Source of the DNA: Simplicispira sedimenti
Lineage (GTDB): Bacteria > Pseudomonadota > Gammaproteobacteria > Burkholderiales > Burkholderiaceae_C
Assembly (NCBI RefSeq): GCF_022760965.1
Contig: NZ_JAKVIJ010000003.1
Location: 62,001 to 126,000, forward strand
Direction: 5' to 3'
Length of the DNA stretch: 64,000 nt
Part shown: positions 43,751-54,547 of the stretch, in pieces
Layout: every line of letters begins with the position of its first letter
Numbering within the stretch: the first letter of the stretch is position 1
Position numbers and translations under genes: made by a program
The notes under the pieces: model-generated
Databases searched by the model: none
What the model was told of the DNA's origin: nothing
The model's input: the letters and a program-made list of their open reading frames with translations, nothing else

Positions 43751-44575
43751 TCAGGCGGCGAAGCGGCGGCGCGTCAGGGACAGCGCCACCCAGTAGGCGG
43801 CGACGGTGGTGAGCGCCATCACCAGGCCGTGGCGCAGCGGGTGCGCGGGCCACTGGTCCATGAACAGCGGGCGCACCAGCTCGACGGCGTTGGTCAGCGG
43901 CAGCCAGTCGGAGATGGCGCGCACCACGCCGGGCAACTGCTCGCGCGGGAAGAACACGCCCGAGAGGAACATCATGGGCGTGAGCACCAGCGTGAAGTAG
44001 TAGGTGAAGAAGTCGTAGCCCTTGGCCAGCGCATTGAAGATCAGCGCGATGCTGGAGAACATGATGCCCACGCACAGCAGCACGGGCCAGGCCACGAGCA
44101 GCTTGGGGCTGTGGCTGATGCCCAGCGCGAGCATCACCCCCATGATGGCCGTCACGGTGAACAGCGCCTTGAAGGCGGCCCAGAGCATCTCGGCCAGCAC
44201 CACGTCGTCCAGCCCCACGGGAGTGTTCATGATGCCCTCCCAGGTCTTCTGCACATGCATGCGCGAGAAGGCCGAGTACAGCGCCTCGAAGCTCGCGGCG
44301 TTCATCGCGCTCATGCAGATCGAGCCGCTGGCCAGGAACAGGATGTAGGGCACCTGCTGGCCGCCCACCTGCATCTGGCCCACGAGCGCGCCCATGCCGT
44401 AGCCAAAGGCCACCAGCCACATCAGCGGCTCGGCGATGTTGCCGACCAGGCTGGGGATGGCGAGCTTGCGCCACACCAGCAGGTTGCGCAGGAACACCGG
44501 CCACCAGCGCAGCGAGAGGCCGGGCGGGCGCCAGGGCGATGCGGGAGGGGTGCCGGTCAGGGGGAGGGAGGACAT
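43751..44575 (-). CDS. ABC-2 type exporter permease (NodJ-like)
   Basis: A 274-residue inner-membrane permease with six hydrophobic segments. YILFLASGSICMSAMNAASFEAL and FFTYYFTLVLTPMMFLSGVFFP are the ABC-2/NodJ hallmarks. ATG 44575 gives the normal N-terminus (FLRNLLVWRKLAIPSLVGN). Its presumed ATPase partner is at 45945-46886, with purT on the opposite strand between them. It heads a coupled operon with two PNPOx-domain genes. Confidence 0.9.
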   Translation of the reverse strand: MSSLPLTGTPPASPWRPPGLSLRWWPVFLRNLLVWRKLAIPSLVGNIAEPLMWLVAFGYGMGALVGQMQVGGQQVPYILFLASGSICMSAMNAASFEALYSAFSRMHVQKTWEGIMNTPVGLDDVVLAEMLWAAFKALFTVTAIMGVMLALGISHSPKLLVAWPVLLCVGIMFSSIALIFNALAKGYDFFTYYFTLVLTPMMFLSGVFFPREQLPGVVRAISDWLPLTNAVELVRPLFMDQWPAHPLRHGLVMALTTVAAYWVALSLTRRRFAA

Positions 44576-44670
44576 GGCGCGTATTGTGCGCAATTGCCGC
44601 CGCTCTGTCCTCGTCCGCCGGAGGCGCTCGATTACAGTAGCCGCCAGTTTCCTTCCCACTTCCACGGTCC

Positions 44671-45873
44671 ATGACAACCCTCGGCACCCCGCTCTCTCCC
44701 CATTCCACCAAGGTCATGCTGCTCGGCGCAGGCGAGCTCGGCAAGGAGGTGCTGATCGCGCTGCAGCGCCTGGGCGTGGAGACCATCGCCGTGGACCGCT
44801 ACGACCACGCGCCCGGCCAGCAGGTGGCGCACCACGCGCGCACCATCGCCATGAGCGACCCGGCGCAGCTCAAGGCGCTGATCGAGGCCGAGCGCCCGCA
44901 CCTGGTGGTGCCCGAGATCGAGGCCATCGCCACGCCCATGCTGGAGCAACTGGAGGCCGAGGGTGGGGTGCGCGTGATCCCCACGGCCCGCGCCGCGCGC
45001 CTGACCATGGACCGCGAGGGCATCCGCCGCCTCGCGGCCGAGACGCTGGGCCTGCCCACCAGCCCCTACCGGTTCTGCGACTCGCTGGCCGAATTGCAGG
45101 CCGCGATTGACGCCGGCATCGGCTACCCCTGTATCGTCAAGCCGGTGATGAGCAGCTCGGGCAAGGGCCAGAGCAAGATCGACGGCCCTGATGATGTCCA
45201 GAAAGCCTGGGACACCGCCATGGCCGGCGGCCGGGTGAGCCACGGGCGCGTCATCGTCGAGGGCTTCATCGACTTCGACTACGAGATCACGCAGCTCACC
45301 GTGCGCGCCGTGGGCGAAGGCGGCCAGGTCGAAACGCATTTCTGCGACCCCATCGGCCATGTGCAGGTGAGCGGCGACTACGTGGAAAGCTGGCAGCCGC
45401 ACCCCATGCACCCCGCCGCGCTGAAGAAGTCGCGCGAGATTGCCAAGGCCTTGACGGACAACCTGGGCGGCCAGGGGATCTTCGGCGTGGAGCTGTTCGT
45501 GCAGGGCGAGCAGGTCTGGTTCAGCGAGGTCAGCCCGCGCCCGCACGACACCGGCCTGGTCACGCTGTGCACGCAGCACCAGAGCGAATTCGAGCTGCAC
45601 GCCCGCGCCATCCTCGGTCTGCCGGTGGACCCCACGCTGCGCAATCCCGGCGCCAGCGCCGTGATCTACGGTGGTGTGGAGGCGGCGGGCATCGTGTTCG
45701 ACGGCATCGATGAAGCATTGCGCGTGCCGGGCACCGATCTGCGCCTGTTCGGCAAGCCCGAGAGCTTCGCCAAGCGCCGCATGGGCGTGGCGCTGGCGCG
45801 CGCGGACGATGTGGACACGGCGCGCGCCAACGCCAAGCTCGCGGCCGGCAAGGTGCGGCCGCGCCAGGTCTGA
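44671..45873 (+). CDS. purT: Formate-dependent phosphoribosylglycinamide formyltransferase PurT
   Basis: A 400-residue ATP-grasp enzyme making formyl-GAR from formate, ATP and GAR in purine synthesis, bypassing folate-dependent PurN. MLLGAGELGKEVLIALQRLG at about 16-35 is the N-terminal nucleotide fold, PCIVKPVMSSSGKGQS near 152-167 the ATP-grasp loop, and VWFSEVSPRPHDTGLVTL the catalytic metal site. Length matches PurT of E. coli. It stands between the two halves of an ABC exporter, on the other strand. Confidence 0.96.
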   Translation: MTTLGTPLSPHSTKVMLLGAGELGKEVLIALQRLGVETIAVDRYDHAPGQQVAHHARTIAMSDPAQLKALIEAERPHLVVPEIEAIATPMLEQLEAEGGVRVIPTARAARLTMDREGIRRLAAETLGLPTSPYRFCDSLAELQAAIDAGIGYPCIVKPVMSSSGKGQSKIDGPDDVQKAWDTAMAGGRVSHGRVIVEGFIDFDYEITQLTVRAVGEGGQVETHFCDPIGHVQVSGDYVESWQPHPMHPAALKKSREIAKALTDNLGGQGIFGVELFVQGEQVWFSEVSPRPHDTGLVTLCTQHQSEFELHARAILGLPVDPTLRNPGASAVIYGGVEAAGIVFDGIDEALRVPGTDLRLFGKPESFAKRRMGVALARADDVDTARANAKLAAGKVRPRQV

Positions 45874-45932
45874 GGATCAAATCGGACTCTGGCACTTATG
45901 CTGCAAGCGCAGATAGCTCCTTTTTCAGGAGC
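45874..45932 (-). repeat. Family-1 dispersed repeat, copy J
   Basis: Begins right after the purT stop. Read on the minus strand: CTCCTGAAAAAGGAGCTAT, TGCGCTTG, then degenerate to GATTTGATCC. It shares the left-end CTCCTGAAAAAGGAG hairpin with copy I. It separates purT from the convergent ABC ATPase. Confidence 0.7.
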
Positions 45933-45944
45933 GTGCAGGTGCGC

Positions 45945-46886
45945 CTAACCATCCTCACGAATCTGGCGCCCAGTGAGCTTGAGGAACAAATCCTCCAGGT
46001 TCGCCGGCCGGTGCAGCGTGCGCAGGTGCGGGTGCTGCAGCAGCGCGTCCAGCAGCGGGCGCGCTTCGCGGGTGTAGAAGAACACCGTCTCGCCGCTGAC
46101 CTCGGTGCGCGCCGCCAGGGCTTGCAGGGCAGCGTCCTGCGCCAGCGCCAGGGCACCCGCGCCGTACACCTCCACCACCTCGGGCTCCAAGTGCTCGGCG
46201 ATCAGCGCGCGCGGCGCACCCTCGGCGATCTTGCGGCCATGGTCGAGCACCAGCAGGCGCGAGCACAGGCGCTCGGCCTCGTCCATGAAGTGCGTGGTCA
46301 GCAGGATGGAGGTGCCCGCCTGCACCAGACGCTGCAGCCGTTCCCACATCAGGTGGCGCGCCTGCGGGTCCAGGCCGGTGGTGGGCTCGTCGAGCAGCAG
46401 CAGGCGCGGCTCGTTCACCAGCGCGCGCGCCAGCGACAGGCGCCGCTTCATGCCGCCCGAGAGTTCGCCCGGCCTGGCGTGGGCTTTGTGCGTGAGCGCG
46501 GCGAACTCCAGCAGGCGTGGCGCGCGCTCGTCCATCACCCGCGCGCCCAGGCCGAAATAGCGGCCGAACACGCGCAGGTTCTCCAGGCAGGTGAAGTCCG
46601 GGTCGAGCGAGTCGAACTGCGTCACCACGCCGATCTCGGCCTTGATGGCCAGGGCGTCGCGCGGCATCTGCAGCAGCGGGCCGCCGGCTGGCTGGTAGTG
46701 GATGCTGCCGCCGTCGGGCGTGGTCAGGCCCAGGCACATGCGGATGGTGGTGGTTTTGCCAGCGCCGTTGGGGCCGATGACGCCCAGGCATTCGCCCGGT
46801 TCGATGGCGAACGACACGCCATTCACCACGGTGCTGTCGCCGTAGGTTTTGCGCAGGTCTTGGGCTTGTAGCAGGGGTGCGGTCAT
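45945..46886 (-). CDS. ABC exporter ATP-binding protein (NodI-like)
   Basis: A 313-residue cytosolic ATPase. Walker A GPNGAGKTT (about 38-46), signature LSGGMKRRLSLARAL, Walker B LLLLDEPTTGLDP and a C-terminal NodI/DrrA-like domain (NLEDLFLKLTGR). It overlaps the GGDEF gene upstream by four bases (ATGA), so it is translated from that operon. The NodJ-like permease at 43751-44575 is the likely partner although purT lies between. Exported substrate unknown. Confidence 0.92.
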   Translation of the reverse strand: MTAPLLQAQDLRKTYGDSTVVNGVSFAIEPGECLGVIGPNGAGKTTTIRMCLGLTTPDGGSIHYQPAGGPLLQMPRDALAIKAEIGVVTQFDSLDPDFTCLENLRVFGRYFGLGARVMDERAPRLLEFAALTHKAHARPGELSGGMKRRLSLARALVNEPRLLLLDEPTTGLDPQARHLMWERLQRLVQAGTSILLTTHFMDEAERLCSRLLVLDHGRKIAEGAPRALIAEHLEPEVVEVYGAGALALAQDAALQALAARTEVSGETVFFYTREARPLLDALLQHPHLRTLHRPANLEDLFLKLTGRQIREDG

Positions 46887-48073
46887 GCGGCCAGGGCAGG
46901 GGATGCAGGGGGCGTTGCGGTGGAGGTGGCCAGCACCAGGCGGTCACGGCCCTCGGCCTTGGCCTGGTACAGCGCGGTGTCGGCGCGGGCGCGCAGGGCT
47001 TCGAGGCTGGTGTCGTCAGGCCCCAGCAGGGCCAGCCCGGCACTCAGGCGCACGGGTTCGTCCATGCCGGGAATGTTCAGGGTTTCCAGCGCCTGGCGCA
47101 GGCGTGCAAACAGGCTGCGTGCGGCGGACTCGCTGCTGTAGGGCAGCAGAACGGCAAATTCCTCGCCGCCCATGCGTGCGGCAATGTCGCTGCGGCGCAG
47201 CGTGAAGCGCAAGGCGCTGCCCAGTTCGCGAATGACCAGGTCACCGGTTTCGTGGCCGTAGCGGTCGTTGACATGCTTGAAATGGTCCAGGTCCAGCATC
47301 ACCAGGCCCAGCGGCAGTCCATGGCGCTTTGCATGGCTCCACAGCGGGGTAGCGTGGCTGTCCCAGCCCCGGCGGTTGAGCAGTCCGCTGAGCGGGTCGG
47401 TCTGGGCCTGCAATTGCAGTTCGGCTTCGGCCTCGGTGCGCCAGGCCACCAGCACAGCCACGTTGGCCAGCACCATGGCGGCGTTGCTGGCCAGCATGGC
47501 CAGCATGTTGATGGGGTGCGGGGCCGTGAAGCTGGGGTACTGCTCGGTGAAGAAGGCCCCCAGAATGCCGCGCAGCGTGGTGAAGCCTGCGAGCACGAGC
47601 AGGCCCACCATGATCACCCAGCGCCAACGCCCCGACATGGCCGAGGCCGGGTGCAGGCAGGCCTGCGCCACCAGCACCAGTTGCAGGGCCAGCATGAAGT
47701 TGGTCCAGCCCACGCGCAGGGGGTAGCTGTCAAAGCTCAAAAAATAGCCGATGGGCGTGAGCACGCACACCACTGCCAGCAGGCGACCCCAGCGCCGCGG
47801 CCCCAGCCACGCCCCCAGGGCGCGGAACATCCACCACTCGCCCAGGCCCATGCAGGAGACGGAAGTCACCGACAGCGCCCGGTCCAGCCAATGGCCGGAG
47901 AACTGCTCGGAGCTGATCATCAGCAGCCAGCCCAGGGCCTGCATGATGAGTGCGCTGCGTGCAAACCAGGCGCCCCGGCTGAGTTGGCGCCCCATGATGA
48001 AGGGCAAGGTCCCCGCCGTCAGAGCGAGGTTGACCACGTTCACGATCAGCAGGGTGGTGACATCCAGATTCAT
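46883..48073 (-). CDS. Membrane-bound diguanylate cyclase (GGEEF)
   Basis: A 396-residue protein with about six membrane helices in residues 1-212 followed by a GGDEF domain. The active-site motif is GGEEF (302-306), and the inhibitory RxxD site is present (R293-D296), so it should be an active, feedback-inhibited cyclase making c-di-GMP. No periplasmic sensor domain is evident, so the membrane region itself is the sensor. It starts 16 bases after amn and overlaps the ABC ATPase by four bases. Confidence 0.93.
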   Translation of the reverse strand: MNLDVTTLLIVNVVNLALTAGTLPFIMGRQLSRGAWFARSALIMQALGWLLMISSEQFSGHWLDRALSVTSVSCMGLGEWWMFRALGAWLGPRRWGRLLAVVCVLTPIGYFLSFDSYPLRVGWTNFMLALQLVLVAQACLHPASAMSGRWRWVIMVGLLVLAGFTTLRGILGAFFTEQYPSFTAPHPINMLAMLASNAAMVLANVAVLVAWRTEAEAELQLQAQTDPLSGLLNRRGWDSHATPLWSHAKRHGLPLGLVMLDLDHFKHVNDRYGHETGDLVIRELGSALRFTLRRSDIAARMGGEEFAVLLPYSSESAARSLFARLRQALETLNIPGMDEPVRLSAGLALLGPDDTSLEALRARADTALYQAKAEGRDRLVLATSTATPPASPALAA

Positions 48074-48089
48074 ACCAGGTGCGCAAGGC

Positions 48090-49571
48090 TCACTGGAAGG
48101 CCACTTCAGCAAAACTGCGCAGCTTGCGGCTGTGCAGGCGCTGAACACCGCCATCGCGCAGGATGTCGATGGCCCGCATGCCGATGCGCAGATGCTGGTC
48201 CACGCGCTCGCGGTAGAAGTGGTTGGCCATGCCGGGCAGCTTGATCTCGCCGTGCAGGGGCTTGTCGGAGACGCACAGCAGCGTGCCGTAGGGCACGCGG
48301 AAGCGGAAGCCGTTGGCGGCGATGGTTGCGCTCTCCATGTCCAGCGCCACCGCGCGGCTCTGGGAAAAGCGCCGCTGGGGCAGGTTGTCGGGCAGCAGTT
48401 CCCAGTTGCGGTTGTCGGTGCTGGCCACGGTACCGGTGCGCATGATGCGCTTGAGTTCGTCGCGGCCCATGCACGTGACGTCGGCCACCGCCTGCTCCAG
48501 CGCCAGCTGGATCTCCGACAGCGCGGGAATGGGCACCCACAGCGGAAGCTCCTCGTCGAGCACATGGTCTTCGCGCACATAGGCGTGGGCCAGCACGTAG
48601 TCGCCCAGCTGCTGGGTGTTGCGCAGGCCGGCGCAGTGGCCCAGCATCATCCAGGCGTGCGGGCGCAGCACGGCGATGTGGTCGGTGATGGTCTTGGCAT
48701 TGGCCGGGCCCACGCCGATGTTGACCATGGTGATGCCACTCGCATCCTTGCGCACCAGGTGGTAGGCGGGCATTTGCGGCAGGCGCGGCGGCGCGGCGCC
48801 CAGCTCATCGCCCGCCTCGGCACTCAGGCCCACGCGGCGTGTGACCACGTTGCCGGGCTCGATGAAGGCGATGTACTCGCTGTCCGGCTTGGCCATCTCG
48901 GCGTGGCCCAGGCGCACGAACTCGTCGATATAGAACTGGTAGTTGGTGAACAGCACGAAGTTCTGGAACCACTCGGGCTGCGTGCCCGTGTAGTGGCGCA
49001 GGCGGTGCAGCGAGTAGTCCACGCGCGGCGCGGTGAACAGCGACAGCGGCTGCGCGTCGCCGGGGCGGGGCTGCCAGGTGCCGTTGGCGATGCCGTCGTC
49101 CATGGCCGTGAGGTCGGGCAGGTCAAACAAATCGCGCATCAGCAGGCGGCGCTGGGCACTGAGCTGGCCTTCCACATGGTCGTGCTCGGCAAACGAGAAG
49201 TGGATGGGAATGGGCTGGCTGCTGGTGCCCACTTCCAGCTCCACACCATGGTTCTTGCGCAGCAGGCGGAACTGCTCCAGGTAGTAGTTGGCAAACAGGT
49301 CGGGCCGGGTGAGCGTGGTTTCGTAGCGGCCGGGGCCCTCCACAAAACCATAGGCCAGCTTGGTGTCGGCGCGGGCGTTGGTGCTGGTTTGCACACGCAC
49401 AAAGGGGTAGAACGCGCGCACGGGCTGCTCGGGGGTGTCCCCAGCCACATAGCGCTGCATGGTCTGGCGCAGGTGCCCGATCTGCTGCTGGTAGATGCGC
49501 TGCACCTGGGCCAGGGCTTCGGCCGGGTCGGTGTGGCGGGTCGGGGCGATGAAGTCGGCGATCAAAGGCAT
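48090..49571 (-). CDS. amn: AMP nucleosidase
   Basis: A 493-residue cytosolic enzyme that splits AMP into adenine and ribose 5-phosphate. The long N-terminal domain (about 1-180) and the nucleoside-phosphorylase-like catalytic domain (VNIGVGPANAKTITDH; WMMLGHCAGLR; ALDMESATIAANGFRFRVPYGTLLCVSDKPLHGE) are as in E. coli Amn. ATG 49571 gives the usual N-terminus. It lies between a PAS-GGDEF-EAL gene (4-bp gap) and a cyclase gene (16-bp gap), so it is probably co-transcribed with c-di-GMP genes. Confidence 0.95.
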   Translation of the reverse strand: MPLIADFIAPTRHTDPAEALAQVQRIYQQQIGHLRQTMQRYVAGDTPEQPVRAFYPFVRVQTSTNARADTKLAYGFVEGPGRYETTLTRPDLFANYYLEQFRLLRKNHGVELEVGTSSQPIPIHFSFAEHDHVEGQLSAQRRLLMRDLFDLPDLTAMDDGIANGTWQPRPGDAQPLSLFTAPRVDYSLHRLRHYTGTQPEWFQNFVLFTNYQFYIDEFVRLGHAEMAKPDSEYIAFIEPGNVVTRRVGLSAEAGDELGAAPPRLPQMPAYHLVRKDASGITMVNIGVGPANAKTITDHIAVLRPHAWMMLGHCAGLRNTQQLGDYVLAHAYVREDHVLDEELPLWVPIPALSEIQLALEQAVADVTCMGRDELKRIMRTGTVASTDNRNWELLPDNLPQRRFSQSRAVALDMESATIAANGFRFRVPYGTLLCVSDKPLHGEIKLPGMANHFYRERVDQHLRIGMRAIDILRDGGVQRLHSRKLRSFAEVAFQ

Positions 49572-49575
49572 GGAG

Positions 49576-51681
49576 CTATTGTCCACGTCCCGGCGCGTCG
49601 GATGTGACAGCAGACTGCGGGCGCGACAGCCACTCCAGCGTCTGCTGTGCGTCCAGCGGGCGCGACACGAGGAAGCCTTGCACCATGTCGCAGCCAAGCT
49701 GGCGCAGCAGCTCCTGCTGCGCGGGGGTTTCCACGCCCTCGGCCACGGTGCGCAGCTGCAGGCTGTGACCCATTTGCACGATGGCGGTGACGATGGCCAC
49801 GTCGTCGGCGTTGTCCGGGATGTCGGTGACGAAGGAGCGGTCGATCTTGAGCTTGTTCAGCGGGTAGCGCTTGAGGTAGTTGAGCGAGGAGTAGCCAGTG
49901 CCGAAGTCGTCGATCGAGACGCCGACCCCCAGTGTCCGCAGGGCTTGAAGGGTCAAGAGCACCTGTTCGGCGTCCTGCATGAGCACGGTTTCGGTCAGCT
50001 CCACTTCCAGAAAGCGCGGCTCCAGTCCCGTCTGGCGCAGCACGGCGGCGACTTCGGTTGCCATGTCACGCTGGCGGAATTCCAGCGCCGAGAGATTGAC
50101 AGACACCGGCACCAGCGCCAGCCCCTGGTCCTGCCAGGCCTTGAGCTGGCGGCAGGCCTCCAGCATGACCCAGCGCCCGATGGGGGTGATGAGCCCACGC
50201 GATTCGGCAAAACCGATGAAGTCGTCCGGCCCGACCAGGCCGCGCTCGGGGTGCTGCCAGCGCACCAGTGCCTCCAGCGCCTGCAGCGAGCCGTCGTGCA
50301 GGCTGACCTGAGGCTGGTAGTGCAGCACAAAGGCGCCTGTGGCGATGGCCTCGCGCAGTTGCCGCTCCTGCTGCAATACCTGCATGGCGCTGCCGTCCAT
50401 GCCGGGCTGGAAGAACTGGCGGTTGCCACGCCCGCTTTCCTTGGCGTGGTACATGGCGGCATCGGCGCAGCGCAACAGCACATCGCCGCGGGTGCCGTCT
50501 TCCGGGAACAGGCTGATGCCGATGGAGGGCGATACCGTGACCGGCACATGCTCCAGCGGGAACACCGACTGCATGGCCTGCAGCAGCTTGTCGGCCACCA
50601 GGGCGGCCTCGTCGGCGTGGTGGATGTCGGTGAGTACGATCACGAACTCGTCCCCACCCAGGCGCGCAACGATGTCGGCACTGCGCACGCAGCGCGTGAA
50701 GCGGTGCGCCACCTCGCACAGCAACTGGTCACCGGCATGGTGGCCCAGCGAGTCGTTCACGGTCTTGAAATGGTCCAGGTCGATGAACAGCACGGCCAGG
50801 TGGCGGTTGGCCTGCTGGGCTTGCGCGATCTGGCGTTCGAGCTGCTCCATCAGGTGGCGGCGGTTGGGCAGCTCGGTGAGTGCGTCGTGCAGCGCGAGGA
50901 AGGCTTCGCGCTCCTCCACCTTCTTGCGTACGCTGATGTCGCGGGCCACCACGATGCGGTAGTCGCCGTGCAGTTGCGGCATGGTCTTGCCCACGACCTC
51001 CACCGGAATGTTGTGCCCGTCCTTGTGCGTGATGGCCACTTCGTAGGGATGCTCGGAGCCGCTGCGGGTGTATTCCAACGCAATGGATCGGTATTCCGGG
51101 TGAATGAAGCTGAAGATGGACAGGCCCAGGACTTCGTGCAGCGGGTAGCCGGTCAGGCGCGTCAGCGCCTCGTTGCCGTCGATGATGATGCCGTCTCGAT
51201 GGAAGACGATGGCCTCGTCCGTCGCTTCGGAGAACTTGCGCATGCGCTCTTCGCTTTGGCGCACCATGCTTTCGGCGCGCCAGCGTTCGGTGATGTCGTT
51301 GATCAGCACAAAGGCGCCCACAGGGCCTGCCTGGCCCTCGAAGTGCGGAATCAGGTTGACCTCAATCATGCGGATCTCGCCGCTGGGCAGCGTTTGCTCG
51401 CGCGTGTACTTGACGCGCTCGCCCCGCATGCAGCGATCCACATGGGGGCGGATGGCTTCCCAGGCCCGGCGGCCAATGGCCTGCTCTACGGTGAGCCCCA
51501 GGATGGATTGCGTGGAATGCCCGTTGTACGCCGCATAGCCCTGGTTGGCAAAACGGCACTGCAGGCGCGGCAGTTCGTAGTACGCCATGAGCGCTGGCAC
51601 CGAATCCGCAATGAGACGCAGCAGTGCGTCGTCCTGGTACGCCCTGGGCAGTGCAGCGGTGGCGGTAGAGGGCTCGGACAT
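49576..51681 (-). CDS. PAS-PAS-GGDEF-EAL protein
   Basis: A 701-residue cytosolic c-di-GMP protein with no transmembrane helix. Two PAS domains lie at about 18-135 and 148-258, GGDEF at about 260-425 and EAL at about 440-695. The cyclase motif GGDEF (342-346) and the inhibitory site RSAD (333-336) are intact. The EAL domain keeps EALVRW (470-475), VELTETV, DDFGTGYSS and LKIDRSF, so both activities are possible. Start ATG 51681 (MSEPSTATA) is preferred; Mets further upstream lack family support. It heads the operon with amn. Confidence 0.92.
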   Translation of the reverse strand: MSEPSTATAALPRAYQDDALLRLIADSVPALMAYYELPRLQCRFANQGYAAYNGHSTQSILGLTVEQAIGRRAWEAIRPHVDRCMRGERVKYTREQTLPSGEIRMIEVNLIPHFEGQAGPVGAFVLINDITERWRAESMVRQSEERMRKFSEATDEAIVFHRDGIIIDGNEALTRLTGYPLHEVLGLSIFSFIHPEYRSIALEYTRSGSEHPYEVAITHKDGHNIPVEVVGKTMPQLHGDYRIVVARDISVRKKVEEREAFLALHDALTELPNRRHLMEQLERQIAQAQQANRHLAVLFIDLDHFKTVNDSLGHHAGDQLLCEVAHRFTRCVRSADIVARLGGDEFVIVLTDIHHADEAALVADKLLQAMQSVFPLEHVPVTVSPSIGISLFPEDGTRGDVLLRCADAAMYHAKESGRGNRQFFQPGMDGSAMQVLQQERQLREAIATGAFVLHYQPQVSLHDGSLQALEALVRWQHPERGLVGPDDFIGFAESRGLITPIGRWVMLEACRQLKAWQDQGLALVPVSVNLSALEFRQRDMATEVAAVLRQTGLEPRFLEVELTETVLMQDAEQVLLTLQALRTLGVGVSIDDFGTGYSSLNYLKRYPLNKLKIDRSFVTDIPDNADDVAIVTAIVQMGHSLQLRTVAEGVETPAQQELLRQLGCDMVQGFLVSRPLDAQQTLEWLSRPQSAVTSDAPGRGQ

Positions 51682-51828
51682 GGGTTCCAGGCAGAGGGCT
51701 TGGGTGGGTGCGTGACAGCGCAGGTTTCTGTTATAGCCCATTGCCAGGTCTTTGCCCATGCTGCACCGCAACGCAGTCGGAAGGCTTTTTTCTGGCACGA
51801 TGACAAGTTGCACACGACACACGGGTTT

Positions 51829-53094
51829 ATGCAGGCAAGCAGTGATTTTTCTGCCGCCATGGCGGTGCTGGCCAGTGCACTGGGCTGTGGGCTGCTCATG
51901 GGCATCGAGCGCGAACGGCGCAAGGGGGACGGGCCGTTCCGTTCGCTGGCGGGGGTGCGCTCGTTCGCGCTGGCCGCGCTCAGCGGCGCGGCGGCGGCGT
52001 TGATCGGCTCCACGGCTCTGGTGGCCGTGGTGGGCGTGTTCATCGCGGCGCTGGCGGTCACGGCCTATGCGCGCGACCGCTCGGGCGACCCTGGCGTGAC
52101 GACCGAGATCGCCCTGCTGCTGGCCTACCTGATCGGCGTGCTGTGCGCGAGCGACCAGTTGCTGGCCGCCGCGCTGGCCGTTGCCGCCACCGGCCTGCTG
52201 GCGGCGCGCGACAGCCTGCACCAGTTCTCGCGCGATTGGTTGCAGCCGGTCGAGGTGCGCAGCGGCCTGATCCTGGCGGCGTTGCTGCTGCTGGTGGCGC
52301 CGCTGGTGCCCGATCAGGCGCTGTGGCAGGGGCTGCTGAACCCGCATGTCGTCATGCGCCTGCTGCTGGTGCTGCTGGTGATCCAGTCGCTGGCGCATGT
52401 GGGTCGCCGCCTGCTGCAGGCACGCCAGGCGATGGCGCTGTCGGCGCTGGCTTCGGGGTTTGTCTCCAGCACGGCAACCATCGCCAGCCTGGGCATGGAT
52501 GCGCGCGAGGGCACCGTGGCCGTGCGCGCGCAGGCGGGCGCGGCCGTGCTGTCGTGTGTGGCCACCATGGCGCAGATCGTCGTGGTGGCCGCCGCCGTGC
52601 AGCCTGCCTGGCTGGCGCGGCTGTGGGCGCCAGCGCTGGCCGGGGCCGTGGTGGCAGGGGCCTGGGGCTGGTGGCGGGTGCGTGGTGCGACGGGCGGCCC
52701 GGAGGATGGAACGACCCGTCCTCAACTCCCGCCCGACACGGCCATGTTCAAGCTGCGCGACGCGGCGCTCATCGCCGCCTTGCTGACGGCCGTGCAACTG
52801 GGCGTGCAGCTGCTCACGCGCTGGCAGGGCGACGCCGGCATGCTGGCGGGCGCGCTGCTCGCCGCGCTGGCCGATGTGCACGCCGCGACGGCGGCCCTGT
52901 TGGTGCAGGGCGGCCCCGCCAGCCCCATGGCGCCGGCCGTGGCGCAGGCCCTGATGGCGGCGCTGCTGGTGCATGCCGGCAGCAAGAGCGCGGTGGCGCT
53001 GGCCAGCGGCGGCTGGCGCTACGCGCTGGCCGTGGCACCGGGCATCGTGGCGCATACGCTGGCCTTCGTGGGGGTGATGGCGCTGTGGGGGTGA
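51829..53094 (+). CDS. MgtC/SapB family membrane protein with DUF4010 domain
   Basis: A 421-residue inner-membrane protein with about a dozen hydrophobic segments. The N-terminal 130 residues match MgtC/SapB (LGCGLLMGIERERRKGDGPF; RSFALAALSGAAAAL), and the rest is DUF4010 (LSALASGFVSSTATIASLGM). Two-domain proteins of this kind are common; function is unclear, with magnesium or osmotic stress links only by homology. The start at 51829 has a weak ribosome-binding site. It is divergent from the PAS-GGDEF-EAL gene by 147 bp. Confidence 0.88.
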   Translation: MQASSDFSAAMAVLASALGCGLLMGIERERRKGDGPFRSLAGVRSFALAALSGAAAALIGSTALVAVVGVFIAALAVTAYARDRSGDPGVTTEIALLLAYLIGVLCASDQLLAAALAVAATGLLAARDSLHQFSRDWLQPVEVRSGLILAALLLLVAPLVPDQALWQGLLNPHVVMRLLLVLLVIQSLAHVGRRLLQARQAMALSALASGFVSSTATIASLGMDAREGTVAVRAQAGAAVLSCVATMAQIVVVAAAVQPAWLARLWAPALAGAVVAGAWGWWRVRGATGGPEDGTTRPQLPPDTAMFKLRDAALIAALLTAVQLGVQLLTRWQGDAGMLAGALLAALADVHAATAALLVQGGPASPMAPAVAQALMAALLVHAGSKSAVALASGGWRYALAVAPGIVAHTLAFVGVMALWG

Positions 53095-53128
53095 CGGCGC
53101 GGAGGCGCCGGGCCGGATAATCCTGCCC

Positions 53129-54542
<1,414 letters not shown>

Positions 54543-54547
<5 letters not shown>

